64,000 nt of DNA from an uncultured Flavobacterium sp. (GCF_951805225.1 NZ_OX638201.1:5332001-5396000); one strand, 5' to 3'. Positions 1 through 9,947 are shown, counted from the stretch's first letter. Notes: a model not told the origin generated them from the letters alone. Made by a program: numbers and translations.

Positions 1-1485
1 GGTAATAAAGAAGGTAACAATAATGGCGATCTGGATTACTGGATCTGGAAAATGAGCGAAGGCGGAGAACTTGATTGGCAGAAAAGTTTTGGCGGAAGCG
101 GATTTGATTTACTGCAAAGTATTAAGAATACCAGAGATGGCGGTTTTATCCTTGCCGGAACTTCTAATTCTACAAATGATTTTCAAAAAAAAGATCCCTG
201 CAAAGGAGCTACTGATTTTTGGGTAATAAAACTAGACGCAACAGGAATAGAACAATGGCAAAGAACTATTGGAGGAAATGGTCAGGATGAACTTTTATGT
301 GCTTTTCAGATCAAAGACGGAGGCTATATGTTGGGCGGTTCATCATCTTCAAGTCCAGAAATAGCAGAGGATTTAATACCGAGAACATCTTCGTTAGAAA
401 AACCAGATCTCTATAATAAATCAGAAAAAAGTCGTGGTAATATGGATTACTGGATCGTAAAACTGGATAAAACAGGAACGATAGAATGGCAAAAAACATA
501 CGGAGGAGAATATGCAGATATATTAAGAAGTATGGAGCAAACTACAGACGGCGGATATATTTTGGGCGGATATTCTAATTCGCCGGAATCTGGAGACAAA
601 ACAGAAGCTCTTAAAGGAATAGGTGATTACTGGGTTTTAAAAATCAACAATATAGGTGTAATCGAATGGCAGAGAAGTTACGGAGGTAATGGAGATAATC
701 AATTGTATGTAATTCATCAAACAGAAGATGGCGGTTATATAGCAGGAGGAAATTCGAATAGTACCAGTCCGCTTACTTCATTAGGTGGCATTGTTAGTAA
801 TGGTACAGATTATTGGGTTTTAAAATTAGATGAAAAAGGAGCAGTTGTATGGAGTAAAACTTATGATTTTGGCAAGACAGATATTTTGACCTCACTAATT
901 GAAAATACAGATGGAACTTATTTAGTTGGAGGATATTCTCAGAAAGAAGATGTTTCAAGAGAAGGAATAATAGGCAAAGTGACAGGAGTTGTAAAAAAGA
1001 ATAAAGAAGAAGGTTATATCGCTTTGAAAATTGACGAAAAAGGCGAAGAAATCTGGAAGAAAACCATAGGAAGTAACGGAGAAGATGTGTTGCAAAAATT
1101 GTTTGAAACCCGAGATGGCGGATATCTGATGGCTGGAACATCAAAATCAAGTGCTTCAAAGAATAAAAAATCCAGTATTGGCGGCAATGATTTTTGGGTC
1201 GTAAAAGTAAAAGACAAATTAAAACCAGAGAAGCTCAAAAGAAAAAGTATAGAAGCCATACCCAATCCTGTGGTCACATACACGAATATTATTATAGGAT
1301 ACGAGTATGAAACAGGTACTGCAACTGTAGTAGATATCTCTGGCAGAATGCTGCAACATTTTAATATATCAGGCCAAACTATTCCGGTTGATTTAAGCCG
1401 CTATGCAGAGGGTATTTATGTGATCAATATAAAGACAAATGTGCAGAGTGATGGGGTGAAAGTGATTAGGAAAGGGAAAATGTAA
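1..1485 (+). CDS. T9SS-sorted repeat protein (5' end outside window)
   Basis: The reading frame is open from base 1, and the residues before the first internal ATG (base 52) already belong to the repeat pattern (DYWIWKM), so the true start lies upstream. The visible 495 codons hold about six to seven copies of a repeat of roughly 50-80 residues built on DYWVLKLD, then G-IEWQ-TYGG, then T-DGGYILGG-S-S. This suggests a beta-rich, propeller-like surface protein. The last ~75 residues, beginning near AIPNP and ending VKVIRKGKM, look like a type A T9SS C-terminal sorting domain, so the mature protein is probably exported by the type IX system and anchored or released at the surface. The 27-bp gap to the next gene and shared strand allow co-transcription with the RHS pair. 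The ligand is unknown. Confidence 0.85.
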   Translation, partial: GNKEGNNNGDLDYWIWKMSEGGELDWQKSFGGSGFDLLQSIKNTRDGGFILAGTSNSTNDFQKKDPCKGATDFWVIKLDATGIEQWQRTIGGNGQDELLCAFQIKDGGYMLGGSSSSSPEIAEDLIPRTSSLEKPDLYNKSEKSRGNMDYWIVKLDKTGTIEWQKTYGGEYADILRSMEQTTDGGYILGGYSNSPESGDKTEALKGIGDYWVLKINNIGVIEWQRSYGGNGDNQLYVIHQTEDGGYIAGGNSNSTSPLTSLGGIVSNGTDYWVLKLDEKGAVVWSKTYDFGKTDILTSLIENTDGTYLVGGYSQKEDVSREGIIGKVTGVVKKNKEEGYIALKIDEKGEEIWKKTIGSNGEDVLQKLFETRDGGYLMAGTSKSSASKNKKSSIGGNDFWVVKVKDKLKPEKLKRKSIEAIPNPVVTYTNIIIGYEYETGTATVVDISGRMLQHFNISGQTIPVDLSRYAEGIYVINIKTNVQSDGVKVIRKGKM

Positions 1486-1512
1486 CAACATAATTTTTAT
1501 ATCAAAATTCTA

Positions 1513-4500
1513 ATGAGAATCGAAAAAATATTAAAACCACGAAATTATTATTTGATGTTACTTTTAATAAGTATGATTTCAAATGGGCAAGTAACAAAAG
1601 ATTTGCCAAATTATTTTCCGGTTAGTCCCAATGCTGCTTCATTTGCTAAACAAGGCATTTTTCCTGTCGATTATTCTACTGGGAAAATAAACATCATTAT
1701 TCCGCTTTATACGATTAAAACAAAAGAAGTAACAGTTCCAATTGATCTAAACTATAATAGTGCTGGAATACAATTAGATGAACTTGCTTCCTGGGCTGGT
1801 TTAGGATGGAATTTAAATGCCGGAGGTGCCGTAATTAGAAATGTAAAGGGCGTACCTGATAATGGAGTTGGTGTACCTGATATAACTAATACACCTTTTA
1901 CTGCAAGTGGTTACAACGAATTATACAAGCAATATAATCCGTATTCATCAATTATATCTGATACCGCTTATGATGAATTTATTATAAATGCTCCCGGTTT
2001 ATCAGGAACTTTTTATTTTGTAAACAATAAAGCAGTTTTTAAAGATTTACAAAATACGGTGGTTAAAACTTTAGTAAACAATAATCAGTTATTAAGCAAA
2101 ACTCCAACATTAGAAATAACAAAAGATGATGGAACGGTTTATCGTTTCGGAAGAGCTCTTGATGGTTATGATGCTAATGAAATAGTTCATAATACTTCGG
2201 ATACTTATAAATCTGATTATATTTCGGTGTGGTATCTGACTGAAATAATTCCGCCAAGCAGCACTGATATAATATCTTTCAAATATAAAGTACTTGACAA
2301 TACAAGTGATTATGCGATTGTAATTGGGGAACAATTAGCAGATAATGATATTACGAGTAACATTACTCCTTCTTTAAAATCAGTTTTCCCCGATAGATCG
2401 AGTTCGAATAAGCAATTCTTGACTGCTATAAACTTTAACAATGGAGTCGTTGAGTTTGTTTCTTCTCAAAATAGGTTGGATTTAACAGAAGATTATAAAC
2501 TTGACAAAATAAGTGTATTCAGCCTTAAAGGTGCAGTAAAAACTTTGATTCAGGAATATGGTTTTGTATTTGATTATTATTTAAGAAGTAGAGGATTTAC
2601 GACATCTCAACCTCCTACATTGAGCGACAATGTTACCTATTCTTATACTTCTGCGAGAAATATTGCAAGTAGAAATAAATCATTAAAATTGACTCAAATT
2701 ACAAACAATATCCTCAATGTTAAGCACATTTTTGAATATGATGAAACGGAATTACCTTTAAGAGGAACCACCAGAAAAGATTATTGGGGGTATATCAATA
2801 CTAATAATGGGAACTTGTCGCCTCCAACTTTTATAAATCGATTTTCTCCTTATGGTGCGCCAGGTATCTCTTATATAGTGGGTAATGGTGATCGAACTGC
2901 TAACGAGAATGCGATGAAATCGGGTATTCTTAAAAAAATAACCTATCCGGAAGGAGGTCATTCTATTTTTGAATATGAAACAAACAGATATTTTGAGAAT
3001 ATTGCAACTCCAACTGTAGTTTATAAATCTGCAACTGCTGTGGCTTATGGCAGTGGTTGTAGTTACGATGCAGGTCCTTCAACACAAACGATTTCTTTTA
3101 CTCCATCATCAACTTATGTTGGAGGAAGCGGAAAAATAACCTACGGTTTTACGAATGCAACAAAAGAAGTTGGATCGAATACAAAAGTAACTTTTGATTC
3201 AAATACCTATTTTAGACCTGCTCCTGTCGGCTCGAGTTATCCTTCTGGAGGAGGAACTATAGCTGCTGATTTTGGAGCTCATACTCACACACTGGGGGCA
3301 TACGAATATCGAACAGGAAATATGGGAGCTGCAGGATGTCCTTCTAGTTATATTACAGCAAGCTGGAACGAAATTAGTAATCCGGGAATACCTGTATTAA
3401 CACCAAAATTAGTTGGGGGATTACGAATAGTATCTATCAAAAGCTATGATGGTAAAAATGCCAGCCCTGTTTTTACAAAATTATATCAATATGCAAATGA
3501 AAACCCATTAGTTAAAGAAGGTAATGGAACTTATGTAAGAGGAATATTTTATGCAAACGTAAAATCAGATGTTATTCCTGTTTTTTCAACGTCTGCTATT
3601 TTCGATAACAATAACAGTGGCTCTGCTGCTATTACTTATGGTAAAGTTACAGAAACAGATTATAATACACAGAATAGAACACAGAACGGCAAAACCGAAT
3701 ATTTTTATGAAAACATAGCTTTAAACCGCATGTTTGATATAAATGCGGGAAACTTACCTACTCTATTTAAAAGTCCATCTTTTAATATAGCTCAGGCATA
3801 CGACATAGGTTTGCCTATAAATTCTTTAACCAATTTTGCTTTTTTTAAAAATGATCAATGGAATCAGGGATCTTTGATTAGGACAAATATTTATAAAAAT
3901 GGAGAAACGGCAAATACATTCAAAATCGTAAAAAGTATTGTTAATCAATATACTGTATTAAAAGAGTCAGCACTCCGTTACAATATTATTTTTAATAATT
4001 ATCCAACTCCTACGCTTCCTGGAGATTATCCGGTTTCGTTTAATCTGCCTTATGTTCAAGGAAGTGATTTTTATTCAGGTATGTTTTATTATGCAGTTGG
4101 ACAAACTTCTCAAGGCAAAAAACAGATTACAAAAACTATTGAAACGGACTATGATATAAATGAAGCTGCAACGATTGAAAAAATTACGACTTACAGTTAT
4201 GAGAACCCAGTACATTATCAAATAACAAATGCGGAAACATTCATTAGTAAGAGCGAAATTATCAAAAACAAATACTATTATCCGCAAGATCCTGAAATGG
4301 CAAGCGAGCCTTTTGTAAAGGAATTAATTGCAGCAAACAGAATTGCAACACCTCTAAATACGCAAGTTTTTAAAGATAAAAACAAATTATCTGAGCAAAA
4401 AACAGTCTATGAGAAAAGTGTAACTACAAGCAACTTGTTATTGCCGAAATATATTCTTGAAAACAAAGGAGCGGCGACTTTAGCCGTTGCTACAGACAAA

Positions 4501-4917
4501 AAAATCACTTTTAATCAATACGATGATAAAGGCAATGCGCTGCAATATACACCTGAAAGCGGCATACCTGTGTCCATTATTTGGGGGTATAATAAAACTT
4601 TGGCTGTTGTCAAAATTGAAAACATTGCATACACCAGTATCCCGATAAGTCTGATAAATGATTTAACAACAGCATCTTCAAATACCGGAACAGAGGCACA
4701 AATGGCTGCGGTAATAAAAAAGTTGTATCAGGATCCGGGATTAGCTAACACAATGATTACGGGTTATACCTATAAACCTCTTATTGGAGTAACCTCAGTA
4801 ACAGACTCCAAAGGATTAATTACATTTTATGAATACGACAGTTTCAACAGATTGCAATTTGTAAAAGACGCAGACGGTAATTTACTTTCTGAAAACCAAT
4901 ATCACTATAAAGAATAG
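1513..4917 (+). CDS. SpvB-like / YD-repeat shell protein, exported
   Basis: The protein has 1134 residues. A hydrophobic N-terminus (YYLMLLLISMISNGQ) looks like a Sec signal peptide ending near residue 26. It is followed by a segment typical of Bacteroidota RHS-associated proteins and resembling SpvB/TcdB N-termini: PVDYSTGKINIIIPLYTI, then LDELASWAGLGWNLNAGG. The long middle is beta-rich. The C-terminus carries a YD-type repeat (FYEYDSFNRLQFVKDADGN). It has no RHS core and no toxin tip. Its stop is 4 bases before the start of the RHS-core protein, so the two are almost certainly co-translated and act together. By analogy to TcB/TcC cocoons, this would be the front half of a shell and the next protein the tip-bearing half; that is inference. 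No enzymatic motif was seen. Confidence 0.8.
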   Translation: MRIEKILKPRNYYLMLLLISMISNGQVTKDLPNYFPVSPNAASFAKQGIFPVDYSTGKINIIIPLYTIKTKEVTVPIDLNYNSAGIQLDELASWAGLGWNLNAGGAVIRNVKGVPDNGVGVPDITNTPFTASGYNELYKQYNPYSSIISDTAYDEFIINAPGLSGTFYFVNNKAVFKDLQNTVVKTLVNNNQLLSKTPTLEITKDDGTVYRFGRALDGYDANEIVHNTSDTYKSDYISVWYLTEIIPPSSTDIISFKYKVLDNTSDYAIVIGEQLADNDITSNITPSLKSVFPDRSSSNKQFLTAINFNNGVVEFVSSQNRLDLTEDYKLDKISVFSLKGAVKTLIQEYGFVFDYYLRSRGFTTSQPPTLSDNVTYSYTSARNIASRNKSLKLTQITNNILNVKHIFEYDETELPLRGTTRKDYWGYINTNNGNLSPPTFINRFSPYGAPGISYIVGNGDRTANENAMKSGILKKITYPEGGHSIFEYETNRYFENIATPTVVYKSATAVAYGSGCSYDAGPSTQTISFTPSSTYVGGSGKITYGFTNATKEVGSNTKVTFDSNTYFRPAPVGSSYPSGGGTIAADFGAHTHTLGAYEYRTGNMGAAGCPSSYITASWNEISNPGIPVLTPKLVGGLRIVSIKSYDGKNASPVFTKLYQYANENPLVKEGNGTYVRGIFYANVKSDVIPVFSTSAIFDNNNSGSAAITYGKVTETDYNTQNRTQNGKTEYFYENIALNRMFDINAGNLPTLFKSPSFNIAQAYDIGLPINSLTNFAFFKNDQWNQGSLIRTNIYKNGETANTFKIVKSIVNQYTVLKESALRYNIIFNNYPTPTLPGDYPVSFNLPYVQGSDFYSGMFYYAVGQTSQGKKQITKTIETDYDINEAATIEKITTYSYENPVHYQITNAETFISKSEIIKNKYYYPQDPEMASEPFVKELIAANRIATPLNTQVFKDKNKLSEQKTVYEKSVTTSNLLLPKYILENKGAATLAVATDKKITFNQYDDKGNALQYTPESGIPVSIIWGYNKTLAVVKIENIAYTSIPISLINDLTTASSNTGTEAQMAAVIKKLYQDPGLANTMITGYTYKPLIGVTSVTDSKGLITFYEYDSFNRLQFVKDADGNLLSENQYHYKE

Positions 4918-4921
4918 CACC

Positions 4922-7900
4922 ATGATAAAAGATATATCCAATTTTATAGTTGTTTTATTGGTTTTTATACCTGTAGTATTAAAAGCTCAGACACCGGCAA
5001 CGATAAGTAAATCCAATTATACCGTTAATGCTGCAACAGGTCCCGTCACATTAATTGCCAGCGAGAGTATAACTCTTGGTCCCAATACATTCATACAAGC
5101 CGGAAGCACTTTTACAGCCAAAATAAATTCAGTCGCTGAGGATATTGCTATTCTTGTAGTTCCGTCTATTTCTAAAAGCGAAAATTATATATACAGCCGT
5201 ATTTTTCAAACTCCAATGACTACCGTTAACGGAATTAAAAACAATAGAGATATAGAGGAAAGTATTGTTTATTTTGATGGATTAGGCAGACCAGTTCAAA
5301 AAAATGTAATTCGTCAAGGCGGAGACGTTTCAGATATTATAACACATATAGAGTACGATGGATTTGGCAGACAAGTAAAAGAATATCTGCCTTTCTCTCT
5401 TGCTAATACCGGTAGTGCTTATTCAAGAATGAGCTCGCAAGATGCTCTAAATAATGTTTTAAGTTTTTATAATACCGATAAATACAGCAAAACTTCAAAT
5501 CCATTTTCTGAAAAGCGATTTGAGCCCTCGTCACTTAATCGAGTATTAGAACAAGCAGCACCAGGAAACGATTGGGCGATGACTAATACCCCAAAAAACA
5601 CTATAAAATTTGAGTACCAGACCAATCGCTCCGGCGATGCAGTAAAATTATATAAGACAACTACAACTTGGCAAGAAGGTCAGGGTTTGTATGATATTGC
5701 TTTTTTAGATGCAGGACCTTATGCGGAATATGAATTGTACAAAAATGTAATTTATGATGAGAACTCCGGAGTCAATCCAAGTGAATCTGCTGGCTCAACA
5801 ATAGAATTTAAAAATAAAGAAGGACAGATCGTTTTAAAAAGAACCTACAACGCAGGACTTAAACACGATACCTATTATGTTTATGATATATATGGAAATC
5901 TGACTTATGTATTACCGCCAAAAGCAGACGGAGCAATAAATCTGACAGTTTTAGACGGACTATGTTATCAGTATAAATATGACAATAGAAGTCGTTTAGT
6001 CGAAAAGAAATTACCGGGTAAACAATGGGAGTTTATTGTTTATGACAAATTAGACAGACCAGTAGCTACAGGCCCTGCATTTTCGCCCTTTGCAACAGAT
6101 AAAACAGCAGGTTGGCTTATTACTAAATACGATATTCTTGGTCGACCTATTTATACAGGTTGGAGCGCTCAAAGTGTTAATAAAGACGTTAGGAATTCCT
6201 TACAAGGAGCTCAAAATTCTGCAACCATTTTGTTTGAAACTAAAAAAGCCTACACTATCGATGGTATTGCTACAAATTATAATAATATTATAGCTCCAAC
6301 TAGTTTTAAACTCTTAACAGTTAATTATTACGACGATTATACTTTTCCCGGAGCTCAGGCAATGCCAGCTACAATTATAGGACAAAAAAGTTTAATAAAT
6401 GCTAGAGGACTTGCTACAGGAAGCTGGACAAGAGTCCTTACAACGGCTTCATCTACAACAGGAGAAACAGTCACCATTTTTTATGATAGTAGAGGAAGAG
6501 CAATAAGCAATTATATAAAAAATCATTTAGGAGGAATCAGCCATATAGATAACGAAATTGATTTTATAGGAAAACCTCTAAGCAGCATAACAGAATATCA
6601 ACAGTTAAGTGGAGGAACAAAAATTACAGTAGATGAAAAATTTGTTTACTCAGCTCAAAATCGTTTACTAACGCATACACATCAAATTAACAAAGGAACA
6701 ATACAGCTTTTGGTTAGTAATGATTATGATGCATTAGGGCAGCTTGTTGGTAAAAAAGTAGGGAATATTGAAGGGAGTCCTTTGCAGAAAATAGACTACA
6801 ACTACAATATAAGAGGTTGGCTGACTGAGATTAATAAAACTACTAATTTGCAACAAGGTTCAGATCCGAGAGATTTATTTGCATTCAAAATAAACTATAA
6901 TACGATTGAAGCAAATTCATCTGTTACCAAGACACTTTATAATGGAAATATAGCCGAAACTTTTTGGACATCAAATTCAGACGGCGGTATTTTGCGTGGT
7001 TATGGTTATCAATACGACCAGTTAAACAGATTGAAAAATGCCACTTATCAAACACCAAAACTTACCGATAATAAAAACTATTTTGGAGAGAGCATAGACT
7101 ATGATAAAAACGGAAATATTAATAAGTTGCAACGCAAGTTTATGGCTGGAACAATAAGTAATCCTTATGCAGATGATATGGATAATCTGGGGTATTTTTA
7201 CCTTAATAATTCTAATCATCTGATGAAAGTAACAGATACTACAAACAACCCGCAAGGATTCAAAGATGATAGTAATGGCTATAATGATACCGAAGATGAT
7301 TACGCCTATGATGACAACGGAAACCTTATCAAAGATCAAAACAAAAACATCACCGAAATAACCTATAATCATCTCAACTTACCTAAGAAAATTACATTTG
7401 GCACAACTGGCAATATTGAGTATATTTATAATGCATTGGGGCAGAAACTCGAGAAAATTGTAACAGAAAAAGGAGTTGTCACTAATACGAAATATTTAAA
7501 CGGTTTTCAGTATGAGAATAATGTATTACAGTTTTTTCCAACGGCAGAAGGATATGTAAAAAACACCAGTACAAATCCAGCAACAAATGTTTTTCAATAC
7601 GTATTTAATTATTTAGATCATTTAGGAAATGTTCGGGTAAGTTATACTAAAAATCCAACAACAAATAAAGTTGAGATTCTGGATGAAAGTAATTATTATC
7701 CTTTTGGCTTTAAGCATCAAGGATATAATGATTATTTGCCAAATATTAATAAGTATAAGTACAACGGCAAGGAACTACAAGAAGAGCTAGGTCTCAATAT
7801 GTATGACTTTGGAGCGCGTAACTATGACCCGGCAATTGGTAGATGGATGAATATTGATCCTTTAGCGGAAAAATCTCGTAGATTTAATCCATATACGTAT

Positions 7901-8623
7901 GCTCTAAATAATCCGGTATACTTTATTGATCCAGATGGGATGATGGCTAAACCAACTCCATTGGAGGCTGCATTAATGGCAAAACATGTTTATGCTGATA
8001 AAAATGATAAAGTAGAATTACAAGGTGGATGGAAAGTTTCAAATGCAGGGAAAGGATTAGATTTGAATAATGAAAGTGGTCTTAAATCAGGGGTATATGA
8101 AAGAACTGTTGATGGAAAAACAGAATATACATATGCAACAGCTGGAACAGAAAATGGTAAAGATTGGAAAAATAATGGGCAACAATTAGCTGGAGGTTCT
8201 GAACAATATAGAGAATCAGTACTAAATGCAAGGGACTTAAAGAAGGAAATAGGTAATGCAGAATTAACATTTACTGGACATTCATTAGGAGGTGGTCTTG
8301 CAGAAGCTAATTCAGTTGCGACTGGTGATAGTGCAATTACCTTCAACGCTGCAGGTGTAAGTCCTCTTACAGCGAGCAAATCTTCTTCTAATACAGATGC
8401 TTATATTATGACAACAGATCCACTGAATGGAATTCAGCAGATAATTAATTCTTCATTGATTCCGACAGCTGGAGGAGAAAAATATTTTTTAAGTCCTAGA
8501 AATGCAAGTGGAATCTATAACGGGCATAGTATTAATTCCATTATAGATTCGTTATCTCAACCAACAGCAATTCAAAGTATGTGGAATACTATAAAACAAG
8601 CTGTAACACCACCAAACTTTTAA
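4922..8623 (+). CDS. RHS-core protein with C-terminal lipase-like toxin tip
   Basis: The protein has 1233 residues with an N-terminal signal peptide (residues 1 to ~22, ending KAQ), then a DUF6443-like region with VYFDGLGRPVQ. Many YD repeats follow (YDNRSRLVEK, YDKLDRPVATG, YDALGQLVGK, YDQLNRLKN, YDDNGNLIKD). The RHS core follows: RNYDPAIGRWMNIDPL, then NPVYFIDPDGM, with the DPDG junction at residue 1003. In related proteins variable toxin domains begin after this motif. Here the last ~225 residues contain FTGHSLGGGLA with candidate nucleophile S1121, a candidate acid D1166 (TTDPLN) and a candidate base H1202 (GHSIN), an alpha/beta-hydrolase arrangement like class 3 lipases. The likely activity is lipid or phospholipid ester hydrolysis, but this is not proven. 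No T9SS sorting domain is visible, so the export route beyond Sec is unclear. The adjacent ankyrin lipoprotein is the expected immunity partner. Confidence 0.85.
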   Translation: MIKDISNFIVVLLVFIPVVLKAQTPATISKSNYTVNAATGPVTLIASESITLGPNTFIQAGSTFTAKINSVAEDIAILVVPSISKSENYIYSRIFQTPMTTVNGIKNNRDIEESIVYFDGLGRPVQKNVIRQGGDVSDIITHIEYDGFGRQVKEYLPFSLANTGSAYSRMSSQDALNNVLSFYNTDKYSKTSNPFSEKRFEPSSLNRVLEQAAPGNDWAMTNTPKNTIKFEYQTNRSGDAVKLYKTTTTWQEGQGLYDIAFLDAGPYAEYELYKNVIYDENSGVNPSESAGSTIEFKNKEGQIVLKRTYNAGLKHDTYYVYDIYGNLTYVLPPKADGAINLTVLDGLCYQYKYDNRSRLVEKKLPGKQWEFIVYDKLDRPVATGPAFSPFATDKTAGWLITKYDILGRPIYTGWSAQSVNKDVRNSLQGAQNSATILFETKKAYTIDGIATNYNNIIAPTSFKLLTVNYYDDYTFPGAQAMPATIIGQKSLINARGLATGSWTRVLTTASSTTGETVTIFYDSRGRAISNYIKNHLGGISHIDNEIDFIGKPLSSITEYQQLSGGTKITVDEKFVYSAQNRLLTHTHQINKGTIQLLVSNDYDALGQLVGKKVGNIEGSPLQKIDYNYNIRGWLTEINKTTNLQQGSDPRDLFAFKINYNTIEANSSVTKTLYNGNIAETFWTSNSDGGILRGYGYQYDQLNRLKNATYQTPKLTDNKNYFGESIDYDKNGNINKLQRKFMAGTISNPYADDMDNLGYFYLNNSNHLMKVTDTTNNPQGFKDDSNGYNDTEDDYAYDDNGNLIKDQNKNITEITYNHLNLPKKITFGTTGNIEYIYNALGQKLEKIVTEKGVVTNTKYLNGFQYENNVLQFFPTAEGYVKNTSTNPATNVFQYVFNYLDHLGNVRVSYTKNPTTNKVEILDESNYYPFGFKHQGYNDYLPNINKYKYNGKELQEELGLNMYDFGARNYDPAIGRWMNIDPLAEKSRRFNPYTYALNNPVYFIDPDGMMAKPTPLEAALMAKHVYADKNDKVELQGGWKVSNAGKGLDLNNESGLKSGVYERTVDGKTEYTYATAGTENGKDWKNNGQQLAGGSEQYRESVLNARDLKKEIGNAELTFTGHSLGGGLAEANSVATGDSAITFNAAGVSPLTASKSSSNTDAYIMTTDPLNGIQQIINSSLIPTAGGEKYFLSPRNASGIYNGHSINSIIDSLSQPTAIQSMWNTIKQAVTPPNF

Positions 8624-8633
8624 AATTTTAACT

Positions 8634-9512
8634 ATGAAAAATATAAAAATTATTTTACTATCTTTTTTGTTTATATGCTGCTATGATAGAGAAGCGAAAA
8701 TTAATAATAAGGAACTTACAGGTCACGACTTTAGACTTTTTCAAGGCACAGCTGTTTGGATTTTAGCCAAAGCAGTTGAAGATGAGGATTCTGTAACTAT
8801 GAAAAAAATAATTTTAAAGGAAAAGCCAAACCTCGACTTTAAAGAGTCAAAATTTGGAAATACTTTACTAATGTTGGCTGTAGTAAATAATAAATATGAC
8901 AGTGCGAAGATATTATTGGATGCAGGAGCAAGTCCTAATACATCTGATACTTTTCGTGGAACAACAGCTATCATAGACGCTGCAGGCAATGATGACCCTA
9001 AATATTTAAAACTTTTATTAAGTCATGGAGGAAATCCTAATGCTTTAGAAAACGTACAAGTAAAAGAAAATGATTCAGCTCGGACTACTGCATTAAGCAA
9101 AGCAATTTCTAATTTAGATCCTGCTAGTCTTGAAAAAGTTAAGCTTTTAGTTGAGGCTGGAGCAGATATGAATTACTCTAATGAAGGTAATCCAGCATAT
9201 ACAACTTTACCCCTTGGAGCAGCGTTTAAACAAGACAAGTTAGATGTTGCATTATATCTTTTACAGAAAGGTGCCGATTATAAAAAGATCATGTACGTAA
9301 TGGTTGACAATCACAAAGTATACATTTTAGAAGCATTACGAAAATGTACAATTGATTTAGAATCGAAACAGTATAAAAGCAAACTCGAAGTAATTCAATT
9401 CTTAAAAGAAAAAGGTTTAGACTACAGTAAAGAACCTATTCCTGAATATATTTTAAAGGATATTAAAAAGAAGTATCCGAAAGATTGGGAAGATTATATT
9501 AAAAAATATTAG
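8634..9512 (+). CDS. Ankyrin-repeat lipoprotein, probable immunity protein
   Basis: The protein has 292 residues and starts 10 bases after the RHS-lipase gene. The N-terminus is a lipoprotein-type signal (hydrophobic IILLSFLFI followed by Cys15-Cys16), so it is probably anchored in a periplasm-facing membrane. At least three ankyrin-type units are visible between about residues 80 and 220: GNTLLMLAVVNNKYDSAKILLDAGASPN, split here as GNTLLMLAV then AKILLDAGASPN; YLKLLLSHGGNPNA; and VKLLVEAGADMNYS followed by ALYLLQKGADY. Ankyrin proteins are a known class of immunity factor in polymorphic toxin systems and sit beside some secreted lipase effectors. Position, spacing and compartment fit neutralisation of the lipase tip outside the cytoplasm. 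Direct binding is inference; ankyrin repeats alone prove only a protein-binding role. Confidence 0.75.
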   Translation: MKNIKIILLSFLFICCYDREAKINNKELTGHDFRLFQGTAVWILAKAVEDEDSVTMKKIILKEKPNLDFKESKFGNTLLMLAVVNNKYDSAKILLDAGASPNTSDTFRGTTAIIDAAGNDDPKYLKLLLSHGGNPNALENVQVKENDSARTTALSKAISNLDPASLEKVKLLVEAGADMNYSNEGNPAYTTLPLGAAFKQDKLDVALYLLQKGADYKKIMYVMVDNHKVYILEALRKCTIDLESKQYKSKLEVIQFLKEKGLDYSKEPIPEYILKDIKKKYPKDWEDYIKKY

Positions 9513-9550
9513 GTAGTATATAATATCCAACATCGCCGCTTCTCACGAAT

Positions 9551-9570
9551 CCTATCAAAGTAATGATAGG
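9551..9570. repeat. Small hairpin in the gap after the ankyrin gene
   Basis: A perfect 7-bp stem (CCTATCA / TGATAGG) with a 6-base loop. It is preceded by CAAC...CGC...CACGAAT and followed about 20 bases later by TTAGTTAAAAC. A similar arrangement occurs after the next gene, so it may be part of a duplicated boundary sequence. There is no U-tract typical of a strong terminator. Confidence 0.4.
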
Positions 9571-9626
9571 TGTAAGGAATGGTAAAAATTTAGTTAAAAC
9601 AAGAATAGTTCCAATAAAGTAATATT

Positions 9627-9917
9627 ATGTTATTAAGAAAATTAAAAGAATTACTTTGTAAAGCATTGTCAATGTCAGGAAATGAGAGAGTATTACACAT
9701 AAATAGATTTCAAAATATAGTTTGGGATAATGGTTCTTTAGGAGAAGAGGAGCTTAATGATATTTTAACAGATATAGCTTATCTATTAGAATTTTATGAG
9801 TCGAATGAGATTTGGCGAAAAGAATCTCGAAAGTATTATGGAGATGAACAATTAGAATATATTTTGAAAAAAGGAATAGAAAAAATTGAACTTTACGTTA
9901 AAAAAAAATCTAAATAA
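9627..9917 (+). CDS. Unrecognised 96-residue protein, possible orphan immunity gene
   Basis: I do not recognise a family. The product is a small, soluble, predicted alpha-helical protein without signal peptide or membrane segment, rich in Glu, Leu and Lys (EEELNDILTDIAYLLEFYE, then LEYILKKGIEKIELYVKKK). It lies 114 bp after the ankyrin gene on the same strand, and short hairpin-bearing sequences that resemble each other flank it. Small orphan genes after an RHS tip are commonly immunity genes left by earlier toxin cassettes, which is the best guess here from position only. Being cytosolic, it would not match a periplasmic lipase, which argues against its being the partner of the present tip. 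Confidence 0.6.
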   Translation: MLLRKLKELLCKALSMSGNERVLHINRFQNIVWDNGSLGEEELNDILTDIAYLLEFYESNEIWRKESRKYYGDEQLEYILKKGIEKIELYVKKKSK

Positions 9918-9931
9918 AATTCAACGCTCCC

Positions 9932-9947
9932 GCACGAATTCTTTCGT
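9932..9947. repeat. Small hairpin after the 96-residue ORF
   Basis: A perfect 6-bp stem (CACGAA / TTCGTG) with a 4-base loop. It is preceded by CAACGCTCCCG and followed further on by TAATTAAAAC. The order of elements parallels the copy at about 9531-9600, suggesting two diverged copies flanking the small ORF. Confidence 0.4.

Noticed and set aside
1..1200. Regular repeats that might suggest a CRISPR-like or satellite array
   Set aside because: The periodicity follows the protein repeat DYWVLKLD...DGGYILGG in one open frame; spacing varies and there are no identical repeats.
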